A stretch of DNA of 64,000 bases from Stercorarius parasiticus (lineage: Eukaryota > Chordata > Aves > Charadriiformes > Stercorariidae), in the NCBI GenBank assembly GCA_013396915.1, contig VWZL01004639.1, positions 62,001 to 126,000 of the forward strand, given 5' to 3'. Position numbers and translations under genes: made by a program. The notes below the pieces were generated by a model. The model was not told the DNA's origin, ran no database searches, and saw nothing but the letters and a program-made list of their open reading frames with translations. Below, piece after piece: positions 24,701 through 39,700 of the stretch (positions are counted from its first letter, which is position 1; each line of letters opens with the position of its first letter).

Positions 24701-27700
24701 AACGCTGGTAGGGGAGTGTTTTTGCTGGATTTGCTGCTTGAAGTGGATAGCGTCATTGAATCAAGATGACTAAATCGGTACTTTTTCACCCCATCGCGTA
24801 TCTTAAGATCCAGTCATGTGGAACTGCACAAAAATTTTGTCCTGCATGGTTCCTTTTACAGATTTTTGTTTTCATGTGCAAACTTGTAATAGAAGATTTC
24901 TGTTCAGAAGCATACCACCCCCGCCAAGTTTCTACCCTTGCTTTCAGCCTAGGTGGGATTTCTGTTGCATTTTTTATTTTGGATATTGATTTATTCGCAG
25001 AGTAATGATTTTAGAAGTATGTAAGGAAGAATAGGTTGCTGCTCTTAAAAATACTTTTATGAAATACATAAAATAGCTAATCTATAATTTTATGTATATA
25101 TAATGTGGTAACTTGGATGACCAGACTCCAGAGACTGTTTGCAGACTGTGTTTTCTGACTGCTGTAGAAGAATTAACTGAAAATATTTCAGAGCTTTGTA
25201 TTTTTTATTCATCGCTTTATAAATCTTTGCTTATCTTACAACATCCCACTGCAGCTTTTAGAAGTGCAGTTTTTGGAGAGGGTATAGGAGGAAGTGTATT
25301 AGGATCTTCCTGTGTGGCTCTGGTGGATAAGAGACAGTTACCTTAATGAGCTAAACATAGTAGAAGTCAATGTATGTCCTTGTAGCAACTTTTATCACAT
25401 CTTGTGTTTGTATGCCTGTGTCACTTTCTGAAAATCTTTAATAGCTTTTCTCAGGGTGGTTGTGACTATTCAACTTGCAGGAGGGTTGAGACAACATAAA
25501 ATAGGATTATTTGACATAGTGCAGGCTTAACTCTTCTGTTGTTTGATATTCAAGCTTTCAAGCCTATAAATAGCACAAGAGAGCTGTCAGTTCTCAGTTG
25601 TATGCCTGCTGTTTGGTTTGTTTCCTGGGCTGTGTACTAAGGCACCTTGAAGTTATGTTTGTTTTCAGCACATGGTCTATTAGCTTTTCAACCTGTTGGC
25701 AGTTGATCTTGCTCGTTCTCCTTAATTGCGGAGTGACTGCATTTTGTGTCTGATCAGAATTCCATGTGCATGTTTGAACTCTAGTAGGAAGTCAGTTTTT
25801 CTAATCCCTTTGAACTATTTTATTATATGTTTTTCATTAACTCATCAAGTTATTATATAAAATTATATTTATTAAAATATATTAAAATTATAATACATGA
25901 TGATATGTTAAAATCAAAATATAAAATTCTGTCAGTTAAATATCTGGCTGGTACAAACAAGGATTTTTTGGGATCTGAAAGGCTTCTCATGGGTTTTTCT
26001 TATGCTGGGTGTCTTTTTTGTTGTTTGGGTGTTTTTTTTTTTTNCTACGTGGGTTACTCTGCTGTCGATTTCAAGTTCTTTCATAGCAGCGTGAAAAACG
26101 CTGGTAGGGGAGTGTTTTTGCTGGATTTGCTGCTTGAAGTGGATAGCGTCATTGAATCAAGATGACTAAATCGGTACTTTTTCACCCCATCGCGTATCTT
26201 AAGATCCAGTCATGTGGAACTGCACAAAAATTTTGTCCTGCATGGTTCCTTTTACAGATTTTTGTTTTCATGTGCAAACTTGTAATAGAAGATTTCTGTT
26301 CAGAAGCATACCACCCCCGCCAAGTTTCTACCCTTGCTTTCAGCCTAGGTGGGATTTCTGTTGCATTTTTTATTTTGGATATTGATTTATTCGCAGAGTA
26401 ATGATTTTAGAAGTATGTAAGGAAGAATAGGTTGCTGCTCTTAAAAATACTTTTATGAAATACATAAAATAGCTAATCTATAATTTTATGTATATATAAT
26501 GTGGTAACTTGGATGACCAGACTCCAGAGACTGTTTGCAGACTGTGTTTTCTGACTGCTGTAGAAGAATTAACTGAAAATATTTCAGAGCTTTGTATTTT
26601 TTATTCATCGCTTTATAAATCTTTGCTTATCTTACAACATCCCACTGCAGCTTTTAGAAGTGCAGTTTTTGGAGAGGGTATAGGAGGAAGTGTATTAGGA
26701 TCTTCCTGTGTGGCTCTGGTGGATAAGAGACAGTTACCTTAATGAGCTAAACATAGTAGAAGTCAATGTATGTCCTTGTAGCAACTTTTATCACATCTTG
26801 TGTTTGTATGCCTGTGTCACTTTCTGAAAATCTTTAATAGCTTTTCTCAGGGTGGTTGTGACTATTCAACTTGCAGGAGGGTTGAGACAACATAAAATAG
26901 GATTATTTGACATAGTGCAGGCTTAACTCTTCTGTTGTTTGATATTCAAGCTTTCAAGCCTATAAATAGCACAAGAGAGCTGTCAGTTCTCAGTTGTATG
27001 CCTGCTGTTTGGTTTGTTTCCTGGGCTGTGTACTAAGGCACCTTGAAGTTATGTTTGTTTTCAGCACATGGTCTATTAGCTTTTCAACCTGTTGGCAGTT
27101 GATCTTGCTCGTTCTCCTTAATTGCGGAGTGACTGCATTTTGTGTCTGATCAGAATTCCATGTGCATGTTTGAACTCTAGTAGGAAGTCAGTTTTTCTAA
27201 TCCCTTTGAACTATTTTATTATATGTTTTTCATTAACTCATCAAGTTATTATATAAAATTATATTTATTAAAATATATTAAAATTATAATACATGATGAT
27301 ATGTTAAAATCAAAATATAAAATTCTGTCAGTTAAATATCTGGCTGGTACAAACAAGGATTTTTTGGGATCTGAAAGGCTTCTCATGGGTTTTTCTTATG
27401 CTGGGTGTCTTTTTTNNNNNNNNNNNNNNNNNNNNNNNNNNNNNNNNNNNNNNNNNNNNNNNNNNNNNNNNNGTAAGTGGCGGTGCCTCCAAGAACACTT
27501 GTACTCTCTACAACTGTGTATTTTATTTATTTATTGGCTGGTGTGTGGTGTCTTGGCTGTTCCTCTTCTAAGCTATTTTTTAGTTGTTGGTGGTTATGAA
27601 CTTTAAACTCATTGGAAGATCCAGGACGACATTTCTGTGGTTTGAACTGGTATTTCTGTGTTGACTATTTAAAGATTTAGCCTGAAGAGCTGTAGCAGAG

Positions 27701-30700
27701 CTGAGTCATCACAAATGTAAGTAAGAATGCTAGAAAATGCTTGAGTGGTGTCTGTCCATGTTGGACTATAGGAAGAAAGTGAAGATGATTAATTGGAGGT
27801 TATTTCTTACCTATCCCCTTACTGGAGAGGACTAGGCAGAACTTCTTGCAGTACTGCAGTAGGAGATGGCTGGTACAGGACCAAGCCAAAGACTTAAGTA
27901 ATGTTTTGTAGCTGATGACAGGAATAGCCAGGCTGATCTCTCACTGCAGAACAAGTAGTATACCTGCAGCTGGTTGATATTACTGTGATTTTTTGCGTGC
28001 TATAGAATGAGGAGTAAGATTCTGTGTTCCAGTACTACTGTTCAGTTGAAAAATTGAAGAAATGTGGTCCCTGTTTGGGCTTCTCTGTTTTGATGTTCTT
28101 TCCTCTGTGCTCCTGCCCCCTACCACGTGCTCCTCAGCTCTGTTAAATTTCGGTAACCGAGTTCTCCTGAAGTGTGGAAGTGAAAACTGACTTTAATTAC
28201 TGGCTGCAGTTAAAAATCCTTGTCCCTTCCTGCTACTAGCTGTCAGCTAGAAAACTGTAGGAAAGGAACAGTTTAGTGTTGTTCTTAACGTTGTTTTGTT
28301 TTGTTTTGTTTTTAAACTTCTAAAGCTTCCTCCCTAGTAGTTTTGGGGGCTGTGACCCCCTCTAGTTGAAACAACTGAATGAAGTAAAAACTTTGTGGCC
28401 TCTGCTTATGTGAAACTTCAGGTCAAATGATCTCATGGACAAAACGCAACATAAAATAAACTTTAGGTAACTTCTGAGATGCCTTATAAAAACTCACACT
28501 TGGAAGGAATCTGTAATTACCGGAGTTCAGGCTATCTAGCATCAGTTTAAATTGCAAGTACGTATCATCTAGTGATAACAGAGAATTGGCTTATTTGCAT
28601 AAAATTTGAACAGTTTCAAATCTCAGTCCTGAGTAGTAGGCCCTGTGCTGTGACAGGCATATTGTGGCACCAGGAGAAATATGTTTACTGAGTTACCTTG
28701 AGAGATCTACCGGTCATGTAGATGTACGCAGTGGCAGAAGTATTAGTGGTACGTAAGGCCTGACTTGCCTAGAAGATGGCTAAAAGTTGTTTAGAGGTAG
28801 TTCTGTTATTGCCGAGTGTGTGGAGGCATGAACAGAATTAACGCAGATTTCCATTCTTCTAATTTCTTTAAAAATACAATGCAAGTTTTATAACTCCATC
28901 CTCGTGCATATTTTGCTAGCCAAATAAGAGCAGCAGCAAAACTAAAATTTTGCTGTTCTTTTGTCTTTTATGCTCCAGTAAAGCGTGAGCCCAGTCTGGT
29001 TTTTAACATCAGATCAAGGGGAAAGGTCCTGTAAATGACTATGGGCACTGAGGGTTTTTCTCTCTGACCCTGATATTCCTCATTCTTGGAGTCCCAAAGC
29101 GGTTCTCTGACTCACCTTAACTAAAAGACTTTTTTTAATACAAGTGAAAATTATTACTTCTGTCTCGTGTTTCTGAATCATGCAGTGGAAAAAGTTTTTT
29201 GTTTATAGGTGTGTCAGTAGCTGTGCTTGTCTAAATGCATCTCAGAGCCCTTCAAAATGGCTACTGTCTTGGCTGAAATTAGATTCCAGCAGTTGCATGT
29301 GTATGTGTGTACAAACCTTTGTGACTGCTGGTGAAGACTCTCCAAAACACTTGTCTTGAAGGTCTTGGGTGGTGAGTGTGTGCCTCAATAGTGACTACTT
29401 GAGAGGTGCAAGAGAGTTAGCTTTGCGTTAAGCACTGTGCTGCTGCTGCTGCCAAATCTTGCTTAAAACAAAACTAATTTGGATCTCTCAGTCTTACGGT
29501 GTCTATATCTTTATTTAACCTTCTGGATTGCTTGCTTATGTTTTCACCAAATTCTTTATGTCTGTTGTGAGGCAATGTGATTACTGCCCTAGGGAGACAC
29601 TGAAGGCAATTGTTCTGGTGTCTGTTAGCCGAGTGTCAAAGCAGCACTAGTGGGTTTGGAGGAAGCAACACATTTTGCTTTTAAGTATTTTGATACATGC
29701 AGCAGCAGAGTTACTGCATGAGTGTGTTTCTGCTCCTCTCTACAGCTAACACAAAAGAAGAATAAGATGAAAGTACTTTATTGGGCATTGCTGATAGCAA
29801 TTCCAGTATTTCAGCAAACTAATTCCTTTTGGTATTGAAGTTTTGGCAACTTCTGAGCAGCCTTCAACACCTGCTTCAGAGTGATCTTTGAAATTCAGCA
29901 GAGCAGAAGCCTTAGGCTAGAAATGTGCCCTCTCCTTGTTCTGTGAAATTCTATTCAAGCTTTGCTGAGAAATACTACTTCTAGAAATCAGTTTTCCATT
30001 TTGTGTCTGTGTTCCTCAGGAAAACTTTGGCTATACGCTAAAACAATTGAACACAAATATTCTAAAGTTGAGCATGTGTTAATGTCCAAGCAGGATTGGC
30101 AAGAGGGACTGTACAGTGAGTGTGTGGGTGGTGCAGACGAAAGAAATTGTAGTCTGATCCATATTACAGTTAAATTACTAGAATGTTATCTTTAAAGAAG
30201 CTGAGAAATTGTATAACTTTAATATTAAATTTAAAAGTTCAGTCTTTGGTTAGGAAACTTTCTATTTAGGTTTGCTAGGAACAGGGTCCTATTTCATATA
30301 TGTGGTAAGGTAGTGTGTGTGGGTTTTGTTGTGTGGGTTTTTTTTTTCCCCTTAAAAATTCAGCCTTGTGCTCGCTGTTCAGTGTGAACAGATGAAGGTG
30401 TGGTAGGCAGCATAGCTAAGCAGATCAAGTGGCTTGTTGCCACTGAGGAGGGGTGGGTTCTGCTGATCCTCTTTGCCTGCAATCGACGGTCTCCATACTC
30501 TAGTTCCTGTTTGACAGTGCTGTGAACCAATTCCGTTCATTAATCTAGCAGTAAAGTGAGTAGTTTCTGCTGAGAAATTAAGTTAAGTCAATTTACTGTG
30601 CAATCAGCTGAGCATCCGTCAGTACCAGGAATGGTGTAGGACTGCATGCCAGGAGCAGTGGCAGAGGAGAGTGGGGAATTGGACTCTACCCATCTGTGGC

Positions 30701-33700
30701 AATGAGATCTTAGATTGCTCAGCTGTGTCACGTATCCAACATTTGAAGGCCAAACAAATAATTATGAATTTGACATTTCTCCAGTCTTTCAGTATTCAAT
30801 TTAACATCATAATATAAATATAATTTTCTCTATGAAATACAGTGCCTGAAGTATCCAAAAATAATTTTTCCTGTCATTTGCTGCTAGTCTGAAAAAGAAG
30901 TAGAATTCTTGACAGCATTTGTCTTGTGTATGCAGTAGCATAAACTTGAATGAATTTGAAAAAGGCTCAAACCAGCTAATCAGTTTTTGAAGTTATGTTA
31001 TCTTTCAGTTTCTGCTTAAAGTGCTTTTAGAGAATTAAGTTTTTACTCTTGTTGGTATGTAACTTTTTAAAAAGTCTTTAATTCTAGTAATGTTTTGTAA
31101 AAATCCTCTTTGGAATCCCCTTTCTCTTCTGAATTCCGTGTTTTAAGGTGTTTTTCCTCTCCAGTGGTATCAGTAGCTCACACCCTTGAAGAAGGGATTC
31201 ATATTTTGTCTCCCAAGGATAGACAGCTCCCCGTTTTGATTTTTCTTTCTCTCTTCCCACTTGCAAGTAGATCTTCTGCTGTTTTGCTGTTATATAGTCT
31301 TTTGTTCCTTCAGTGATCGTTGCTTCCTTGGTTCCCAGGTGTTTCAGAATTAAAAATGGCCACAGTTCTGTCCTTTTTGGTATATAGAGATCCGAGAAGT
31401 TCCGTGGAAGAGAAGGCAGTTGCATTCAGAGATGAGAGGCTGCTAGCAAATATTTATTTGGTTCCAAATAGTGCGTGCCATTTTTGCACTTCTCACGATT
31501 TGGGAAAGCATGTACTGATGAACTTAAATAACTGATATATGTGTAAACCCATAACCCTTGTGGTCTGTGATCAAAAGTAAAAACAGCCTGTATTATTAAA
31601 AGTATATGTATTTAAAGCTGAACAGAAAACTTCTTTTCAAGCTGGAAGGAGGACTGTGTTGGATACCAGAAAAAGAATTATTTTTATCCTGTCGTTAAGA
31701 GCTTTTTTCCCATTCTGAAGGTTTCATGGAGGTGATGTGAAAACAAACACAGAGAATGATAAATGTTCTTCACTTTAAAAATGTCTTAGTGTAATCCCTC
31801 TTAATAAGGTTTTCAGTGCTTATGCAGGTGCATACCAGGTTAACTCAGACACGTTCTTACAACTGTTTTTGTGTGCAAACCTTTTTGGATATGTTTATGT
31901 GAACTTCACATAATTTTACACTGATTTATATTCCCTCTATCTGATTTTAATTGTGTGTTACATTGTGATTTTTTGTTGTTGTTTCTGTCTTAAAAGTACC
32001 ACTGCTTTTGAGACTGTGGCTTTGTTCTTTTAAGTGCTGTTTACTGATGATTAGAACAGAATGGACTATTTCAGTTGCAAGGGAGCTACAACGATCATCT
32101 AGTCCAACTGTCTGACCAATTCAGGGCTGACCAAAAGCTAAAACATGTTAAGGGCATTGTCCAAATGCCTCTTAAACACTGGCAGGCTTAGGGCATCGAC
32201 TGCCTTTCTAGGGAAGCCTGTTTTGTAGTTCAGTAGTTTTGTAGCGTTGGGGTTTAGTTATGTTTTTTTTTTTTTCGTTGGGTGTTTTTTGTTTGTTGTT
32301 TTTTTTTTTGCATAGGTGCATCTGTGAAATACATTGTGACGGATTAAAAAAAACAGACACCACATTATAGGAGGAGTCAAATTAAATTGATTGTTAGTAA
32401 AAGATTCTCATAAGATACAATCAAAAGCAGGGAATAGAACAGATTGAAAGGGGAAATCAGATGATCTTCCTTCTTATACTGTAGCAATGGAAGTCAACAA
32501 ATTTTGAGGTAGTTTTGCACAGATACAGGTTGATACCCATCTTTTATGCAAGTACTTTACATTTCAATTAGTAATAATGGAGTGTAATTTAATAGCTGCA
32601 GGTCCGTCAGGGGTGTATAGATGCTGATCTTCAGTTGTCTTACAGTTTTCTTTGGTGATAATAGACATGTTAAAGTATGAAGAAGCAATTTAGGTCTTGC
32701 CATAGCAAATAGCTTCTTGCTTTAAACTCAGATGTTGTTGTATTTGTTGCCTGTTATGTTACTGCTGATTGAACCCCCATAAAGATAAATTTCCATCCTT
32801 TCCCTGCTGTGCATGAAGTTCCAGATCTGAGTGACTAGTGCCTACAAAAATCTGAGCTCCATTTGAGAACAAGTGAAGGGGGTTTGGTAGGTAACCCCTG
32901 CTTCCCCCTGCCTCACCTTGATGCGGCATTTGGTGCTATGATTCTGTATTTTCTCTATGCAAACTAATGTAATATCTGGAAATGTTTGACTTCTTTATGA
33001 TATCTGTCAGTATAGCAATGAATTTTCATGTTTAGAGTGAAACAATTGTAAAATGGTAAATTAAAGCATTTTTAAGAGTTCGAAACACCTGTAGACTCCT
33101 GGATGCTTTCTAGTTGTGTATTCCTGCAGTCAGGAGGAGGGGAAAAATTGTCTGTTCTGTAGTCCTCATTTTTAGGTTTGGGTTGAGATTTCTAAGCCTA
33201 TAATATGGAACTTCCCACTGTCATAAACCATTTCTTTGTTTTTATTTCCCCCCTTGAACGGAACTGGTGCCGGAATGACACCTGAGATTTTTGTCCGGTA
33301 ATGACATTTCACTGAAGTTCCCTGGCACCTCCAATGAACTATTTTCAAGACTTCTCTAAGGTTGAGGCAGTTGGTTGCACACGTGTTGCTGTTCTTTCTG
33401 GTCGTTCTATGCCCACTAGATTTAAAGACTCTTTTGGCAGAAGGAAGATGTTAACAAAGAAGTGGTGAATATTGCATCTACCAGATGAAGCAGTCCTGTT
33501 GCAGAGGCTCGTGCTGGTTTTACATTAAACTTAGCCTAATCAAAGGACAGATTTCCGTGAGGATACTGTGCCTTTGGGCAGTTGAACTTGGTTAGCTGAA
33601 AGTGAAATTGTGCTCATAGAGCATGCTATGTTAAATCTGATTTAGAGTGAAGGGAGTCTTTGTAGCTCTTAACTGCAGATGACACCAAGCTGAGTGGTGC

Positions 33701-36700
33701 AGTTGACACTCCTGTGGGACAGGGTGCTGTCCAGAGGGACCTGGACAAGCTCGAGAAGTGAGCCCATGTGAACCTTATGGGGTTCAACAAGGCTAAGTGC
33801 AGGGTCCTGCACCTGAATTGGGGCAACCCCTGGTATCAATACAGGCTGGGAGATGAAGGGATTGAGAGCAGCCCTGCCGAGAAGGACTTAAGGGTACTGA
33901 TGGATGAAAAGCTGGATATGAGGCAGCAATGCGTGCTTGCAGCACAGAAGGCCGGCTGCATCCTGGGCTGTATCAAAAGAAGCATGGCCAGCAGGTCGAG
34001 GGAAGTGATTCTGCCCCTCTACTTGCTCTGGTGAGATCCCACCTGGAGTACTGTGTCCAGCTCTCAGCAGAGGAAAGACATGGACCTGTTGGAATGGGTC
34101 CAGAAGAGGCCCACAAAGATGATCAGAGGGTTGGAGCACCTCTCCTGTGAGGACAGGCTGAGAGAGTTGGGGTTGTTCAGCCTGGAGGAGGCTCCAGGGA
34201 GACTTTCTTGCAGCCTTTTAGTAATTAAAGGGGGGCTACAGGAAAGACGGGGACAAACATTTTAGGAGGCCCTGTTGCAATAAGATGAGTGGTAATGGTT
34301 TTAAATTAAAAGAGGGTAGGTTCAGGCTAGATAGAAGGAAGAAATTTTTTATAATGAGGGTGGTGAAACGCTGGAACAGGTTGCCGAGAGAGGTGGTAGA
34401 TGCCCCATCCCTAGAAACGTTCAAGGTCAGGTTGGCCGGGGCTCTGAGCAACCTTATGTAGTTGAAGATGACCCTGCTTGTTGCAGGGGAGGTTGGACGT
34501 TAAAGGTCCCTTCCAACCCAGACTGCTCTATGATCTATGAACTGTGTGGGTTAGGTTAAGAAATCCTAGAGCCCACTTCCTTGTTTGGGCTAAATAAAAA
34601 ATGAGTGACCCTCAGGGCACTTTTGTCTCCCTACAAGATGAGAACATAGAGGCTAGAGAGATAACTAGCTCGCCTGCCTCCACTTCAGAAATCCCAAAGG
34701 TATGTAGCTGCTCTCACAAACCTCAAGAGGCTCAGAGGCAAGTGTCTTAATTACACGTTCTCCTTTCCACTATCTGCACCTTCCATATCCAAACCTCTTA
34801 ATTATCAGCAAGAATGTGTGATTCCACGCACCAGCAGTTGTGATCTAGTTGTGATGGTTTTTTTTTGACTCCTATGAGTTACTTGGACTGAAGATTGCAA
34901 GCTGAAAATAGTCAACTACAGCATAGTAGTGTAGAGACTGCCTAACTTAACTCTTGCAAATTTGAGATTACTTAGAAATTGTTTATTTCATTGCAAGACT
35001 AAACTTCTGTATCTGAACCTGCTGATCTTGAATCGCTTGTTGTGAATATAATTTTGTGCTGTAACGTGCCCAGTAATTTGATTTATCAAATCGTGAAATG
35101 CTTTCAACTGCTAGGCTTTAGGGCAGCATAGTGACAGAAGCTTTTTTGGGTACCATGTTTATTACTTGCAAAAAAACCCCCTAAAGCGTTTGAAGAAAAG
35201 CACTTGAAAATGAGAGAGAATGTTTACCTTGGGGATCACTTGAATGCCGTATCCCCAAGTGAGTACTTTTGGCTTTAGGCCATAGCAGTTTGTTTTCAGT
35301 TCAGCTTGCATATTATATAAACTTGAAAATAGTTTCTGTTTTGTGAGGGTTTGGTCATTGGTTGTTTGAGGTTTTTTTTGTTGTTGTTTGGTTTTGTTTG
35401 GGGCTTTTGTTTGGTATAATTTTTTTTTTTTCTAAGTATGGGGTCGGTTTTTAGATGTTTCCACATGTATTTCTACAAAGTTTATTTAGTTCTGGAAGAA
35501 TGACCACGTAAAGCCATTTGGCAAGGTAGGTTCTGGCAGTGGCATCTTGTGAACAGCTTGCTGATGGTGGTTGATATTCATTGACCATTTATAAACCCTT
35601 TGTTTTGGCACCGTCTGTTGACAGCTGTCATATAAGGTCTCTGAACTGTCTGGTATAGTAATTGCTGATGACCAGTTAAAGGGTATGATTAAGGATTGTG
35701 ACTCATCATGAAAGCAGCCTTGGGAAATTTGTTTTTTTTGTGATTTCCTACTCCACCCCCTTGCCCTCCCCCCCAGCTTATTTGTCAGTCATAACATGAA
35801 CGTGGCAGATGTCTCTTACTACTTCTTTTCAGCAAGATACACATTGTGACCCTCGATATTGGTCTCTGGTCTTTGTGTGCCAGGGTGATGGTTTTGTTAA
35901 CTTTGAATCCTGATCTTTAAATACATATTTTGTATATGAAGATACTTAAGAGATCTTGTTTTCCTCTCAACAGGTGGGAAGGAGAAACCAAAAACCAATG
36001 CAGAAGAGCTACAGATTAAAAAAGTTAAGAAGAAAAAGAAAAAGAAACATAAAGAGAATGAGAAGAAGAAGCGTCCAAAAATGTACAGCAAATCCATTCA
36101 GACCATCTGCTCAGGATTGGTTTCTGATATTGAGGATCAGGAAGCCAAAGGCATCATAGATGATCATCTTAAGGATTTCAATGGGAAAAATATGGATCCC
36201 AAGAAGGACTGTGAGTCCAAGATACCAGAGAACAGTGAGTTTCCATTTGTCTCGTTAAAGGAGCCACGGGTTCAAAATAAACTCAAAAGGTTGGACACAT
36301 TGGAGTTCAAACAGCTGATTCATATTGAGCACCAGCCTAACGGAGGTGCATCAGTTATCCATGCCTACAGTAATGAACTCTCCCACTTATCTCCTGTGGA
36401 GATGGAGAGATTTGCAGAAGAGTTTGTGGGTCTGGTTTTTAGTGAAAATGAAAACTGTGCAGCTTACTATGTAATGGGTATTGTTCATGGGGCAGCTACT
36501 TATTTACCTGACTTTTTAGACTACTTTTCGTTTAATTTTCCCAATTCACCAGTGAAAATGGAGATTTTGGGAAAGAAAGATATAGAGACAACGACTATGT
36601 CAAATTTTCATGCTCAGGTAAGAGGTTATACATTTTACTTTCTAAAGTCATATAATGGTTTCAAACAACTGTGAATGGGTTTTTATAGAATACGGTTACT

Positions 36701-39700
36701 ATTAACTGTGCTGTGTGAATGACGCAGAAGACTAGAAAAAAGGGAATTCTTTAAGTAATAAGTTAGTTCTGCAATATTAAAGATAAGGAGCCTGTTAACT
36801 GAGACAAAGTTGGATTTTGTGTGGGAGAGGAAGTGTTTGCATGCATGTGTCTCTTTAGGTTTCTTTGGATTTGTTTCTGTAGCTGAAGCTTAACCGTGAG
36901 TTTTGGAGGGTTAAAATGGTTTACCTGCGGCTATCTGGGTGTCTGAATTCTAGTTTGTCTGTATGAACGTCTTCATAAGAACCTGAAATGGTTTAATATG
37001 TCAGAACAATGTTATACATAAAACCTGTGTAGGGCACAGTTAATTAGTTGCATTTGTAGTTTGAGGCTTCTAAATTCGTCCCTGAAGAGAACTTAATGAT
37101 GGTTAATGTAGATACTAATTTGATCGTTACCCCTTCACATTTCCTCACAGTTAGTTGTATTCTCTTGAAAGCTGTAAAGTTGCATGGCAGAATGGCAGGC
37201 AGTTTTTGAATCTCTTTTTTTTTTTAAATTTTTATTTTCCAGAAAGAAATGTCTGTATACTGCCTTAACAACAGCTATTGATTAAACATCACCTTTGCGA
37301 TTTATTAACTTGCTGTAGAAGATACAGTACTGTTGCATATAAATTACTTATATTTCAGGTCTTTTAAGTCCAGGGAAAAAACATTTTTAACTTTCTTAGA
37401 TTGCCACCTTGGTGATGCATGTAAAGCCCATACAGATACTCTGAAACAATTTATGAAGAAACTCAATTCTGTTTTTTGTTACATCAGCTTTAGCTCACAA
37501 TTGCCTGTTTAACTCCCTATTTAGATGTTTTATGGAACACCTTAAAACTATTCAGTCTTCACTTTTTAGACAACTATGAAGAGTTCAATTGTAAATTATA
37601 CTGTCATCTTTTTGATGAAAAACATGCTTTTGTCTTCTTGGTTATATAAGCATTTTGATGGAACACTATTGCATTATTGACAAATTTCAGGTGTTTGTTA
37701 TCCTCAAGGATATGCAGAACTGAAGTGTTGCTGCAAGAGAATATTTGCAGTGCTGGTTAAGAAAACTTCCACTGCCATGGAATTTGAATATTCTATGAAA
37801 TACGTGCTGAAAAAAAATTAGTTAATATAAGCTGAATCATAACTTTAACAGTAAAAATCACAGAATATATTATAGGCAGCTACCCAGAACTGCCCTGTCT
37901 TAGGTCATTTCGTGTAAAAAAGCTGTATCTGTCCTTGTAAGCATGCTCTTTAAGTCCAACCTATTGTCTTGGGCAGCATTAATGTAAGCATAGCTGTGTA
38001 CTAGTATACGCCCTAAAGAAATAGTTAAGAAAAGCAAAAATTTTATTTTTGTCAATTATTATGGAGTTATTTTACTGAAAGGATGGATTAATTTGGTATT
38101 ACGATGGTACCATCAATATCTGTACTTAAATTAGTCCTGTGGTCATTGGTTTTAAGATTATAATTTCCCATTTTTCTGTAGGTGAAGGAGGAACAGAGAG
38201 AGAATGTAGTAGGTGAAGGAAGCCAAACTGTATTATTATAGCATTCAAATGGTCAACTTTATAGGCTGTTTCTAATCCATATTTTACTTGGCTGGAGGTT
38301 TAGTTCTGGTATCTTCATTTATTTTCTCTGTTTTTCAGTTGGTGTTCATAGCATTTAATCACTTGTAAGAGTTTGCTTGACAGAAAATGCTTGGCTCCTT
38401 GTATTTTTGCTAATACGAAGAATTTAGTGTGTATAAATAATGTATACAGGTGTACACCAGACTTACCCATATCATCTTCTGTGCAGCATCGCTGTTTCCT
38501 GGAGTATTTCAGTCAGGTTGTCTAGCTATTGATTGTATTTTCCCTTATTATTTCATTATTTTTTGTCTTATTCTGGCTGCTTATTTTGTCTTACTCAGGT
38601 GATCTGCTAGATTGGAAAGGTTGTTAGCTTAGTGTTCTCCTTTCTGACTGGGGCCAGTATCAAAGATGTCTAGGAAGGAGTATGAGAGGCTAGTAGCCGT
38701 AGTGATTCTGTGTCAGAGTGCTCGTCCCCCAGGGATATGGCAGGACCTTTTTGAATCTGAGAGTTATAAATTTTGTGGTTTTAGCCTTCAGCTGTGGGGT
38801 TTTTTTGTGTGTAAATTTCTCATTTGTTAGTATCAGTTACCTCTCTCTTTCCATTTTCTACCTCTATCTACCTTTATAAAAGGTACTAAATGATTGCATA
38901 ATTTGTTATGTTTTGTGAAGATTGATTATATTCTCCTGTCTCATTGAGTTCTAAAGGGATTCTAATGTGCTGTTGCAGTATATTTCAATGACACTTTAAA
39001 TGTAGTTTTCAGTTCCTGCATTGGAAAAGCTCTGTGCTGCTCTGTTCCCTGTTCTGAGCTGCCTGAGGGATGTCCAGCAGATGTTGCATAGTCTCAGTTG
39101 AGAGGCAATTGCTGATGTTTAAGTAAGAGCTTAGTTTTATCCAGTCTGCTTTGAGTATCTATCTCAACCTTTTTTAGTCTTCTTAAGACACTTCGGTATT
39201 GCTTTACTAATTTTATCTAAAACACTGAAATGAGGCTCACTTTAGTACCTGAGGTTTTTTGCTTGATATTGAGAACTCATTGTAGCACATGTAATCAGTC
39301 TGACAAATGTAAATATTTAAAAAGATCTAAAAAAGTATTAAAAAAATAATAAAAATGACAGATGAGCTAAGCCTGAAATGGAAAGTATTATAGAGTGTTC
39401 TATCAGAGTTTTTATTTCTCAAGTTGATTCTTTCAGTATTACTCAATAAGTTTCTACCTCCTGTTTTGCGGCAGATGAGTTTTCTTGGTTTTAGGTAATG
39501 CATATTTTAAAGTCACTGAGCTCTATGGAAAGCGGCAGATTCCACAGTAAATTCTGTTGGCAAGATCGCAACTGTTGGAGTCTTCCTAAGTCTACTGGAA
39601 AGTCTGCATCTCTTGAGTAATTTACTTAATTTTCACAATTGTAGAGTTGAAAATGAACTCCTCTCCACTTCCCATTATACCTGTGTCAGACAGAAGTAAT

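Larger units (their letters stand above)
17817..35973 (+). other. RSBN1L: RSBN1L intron 2 (18.2 kb as assembled)
   Basis: Holds the CR1 nest (18345-20392), CR1 copies at 22008, 32052 and 33668, the TG microsatellite, both false duplications and a 57-base gap. True length is probably about 16.4 kb. The remaining stretches (20393-22007, 22579-24648, 27473-32051, 34541-35973) are AT-rich with no recognised gene. Confidence 0.85.

Noticed and set aside
24766..26742. Pairs of identical 79- and 77-codon frames that might suggest a tandem gene family
   Set aside because: They are copies of the same intron sequence produced by the probable false duplication, with no recognisable protein family.
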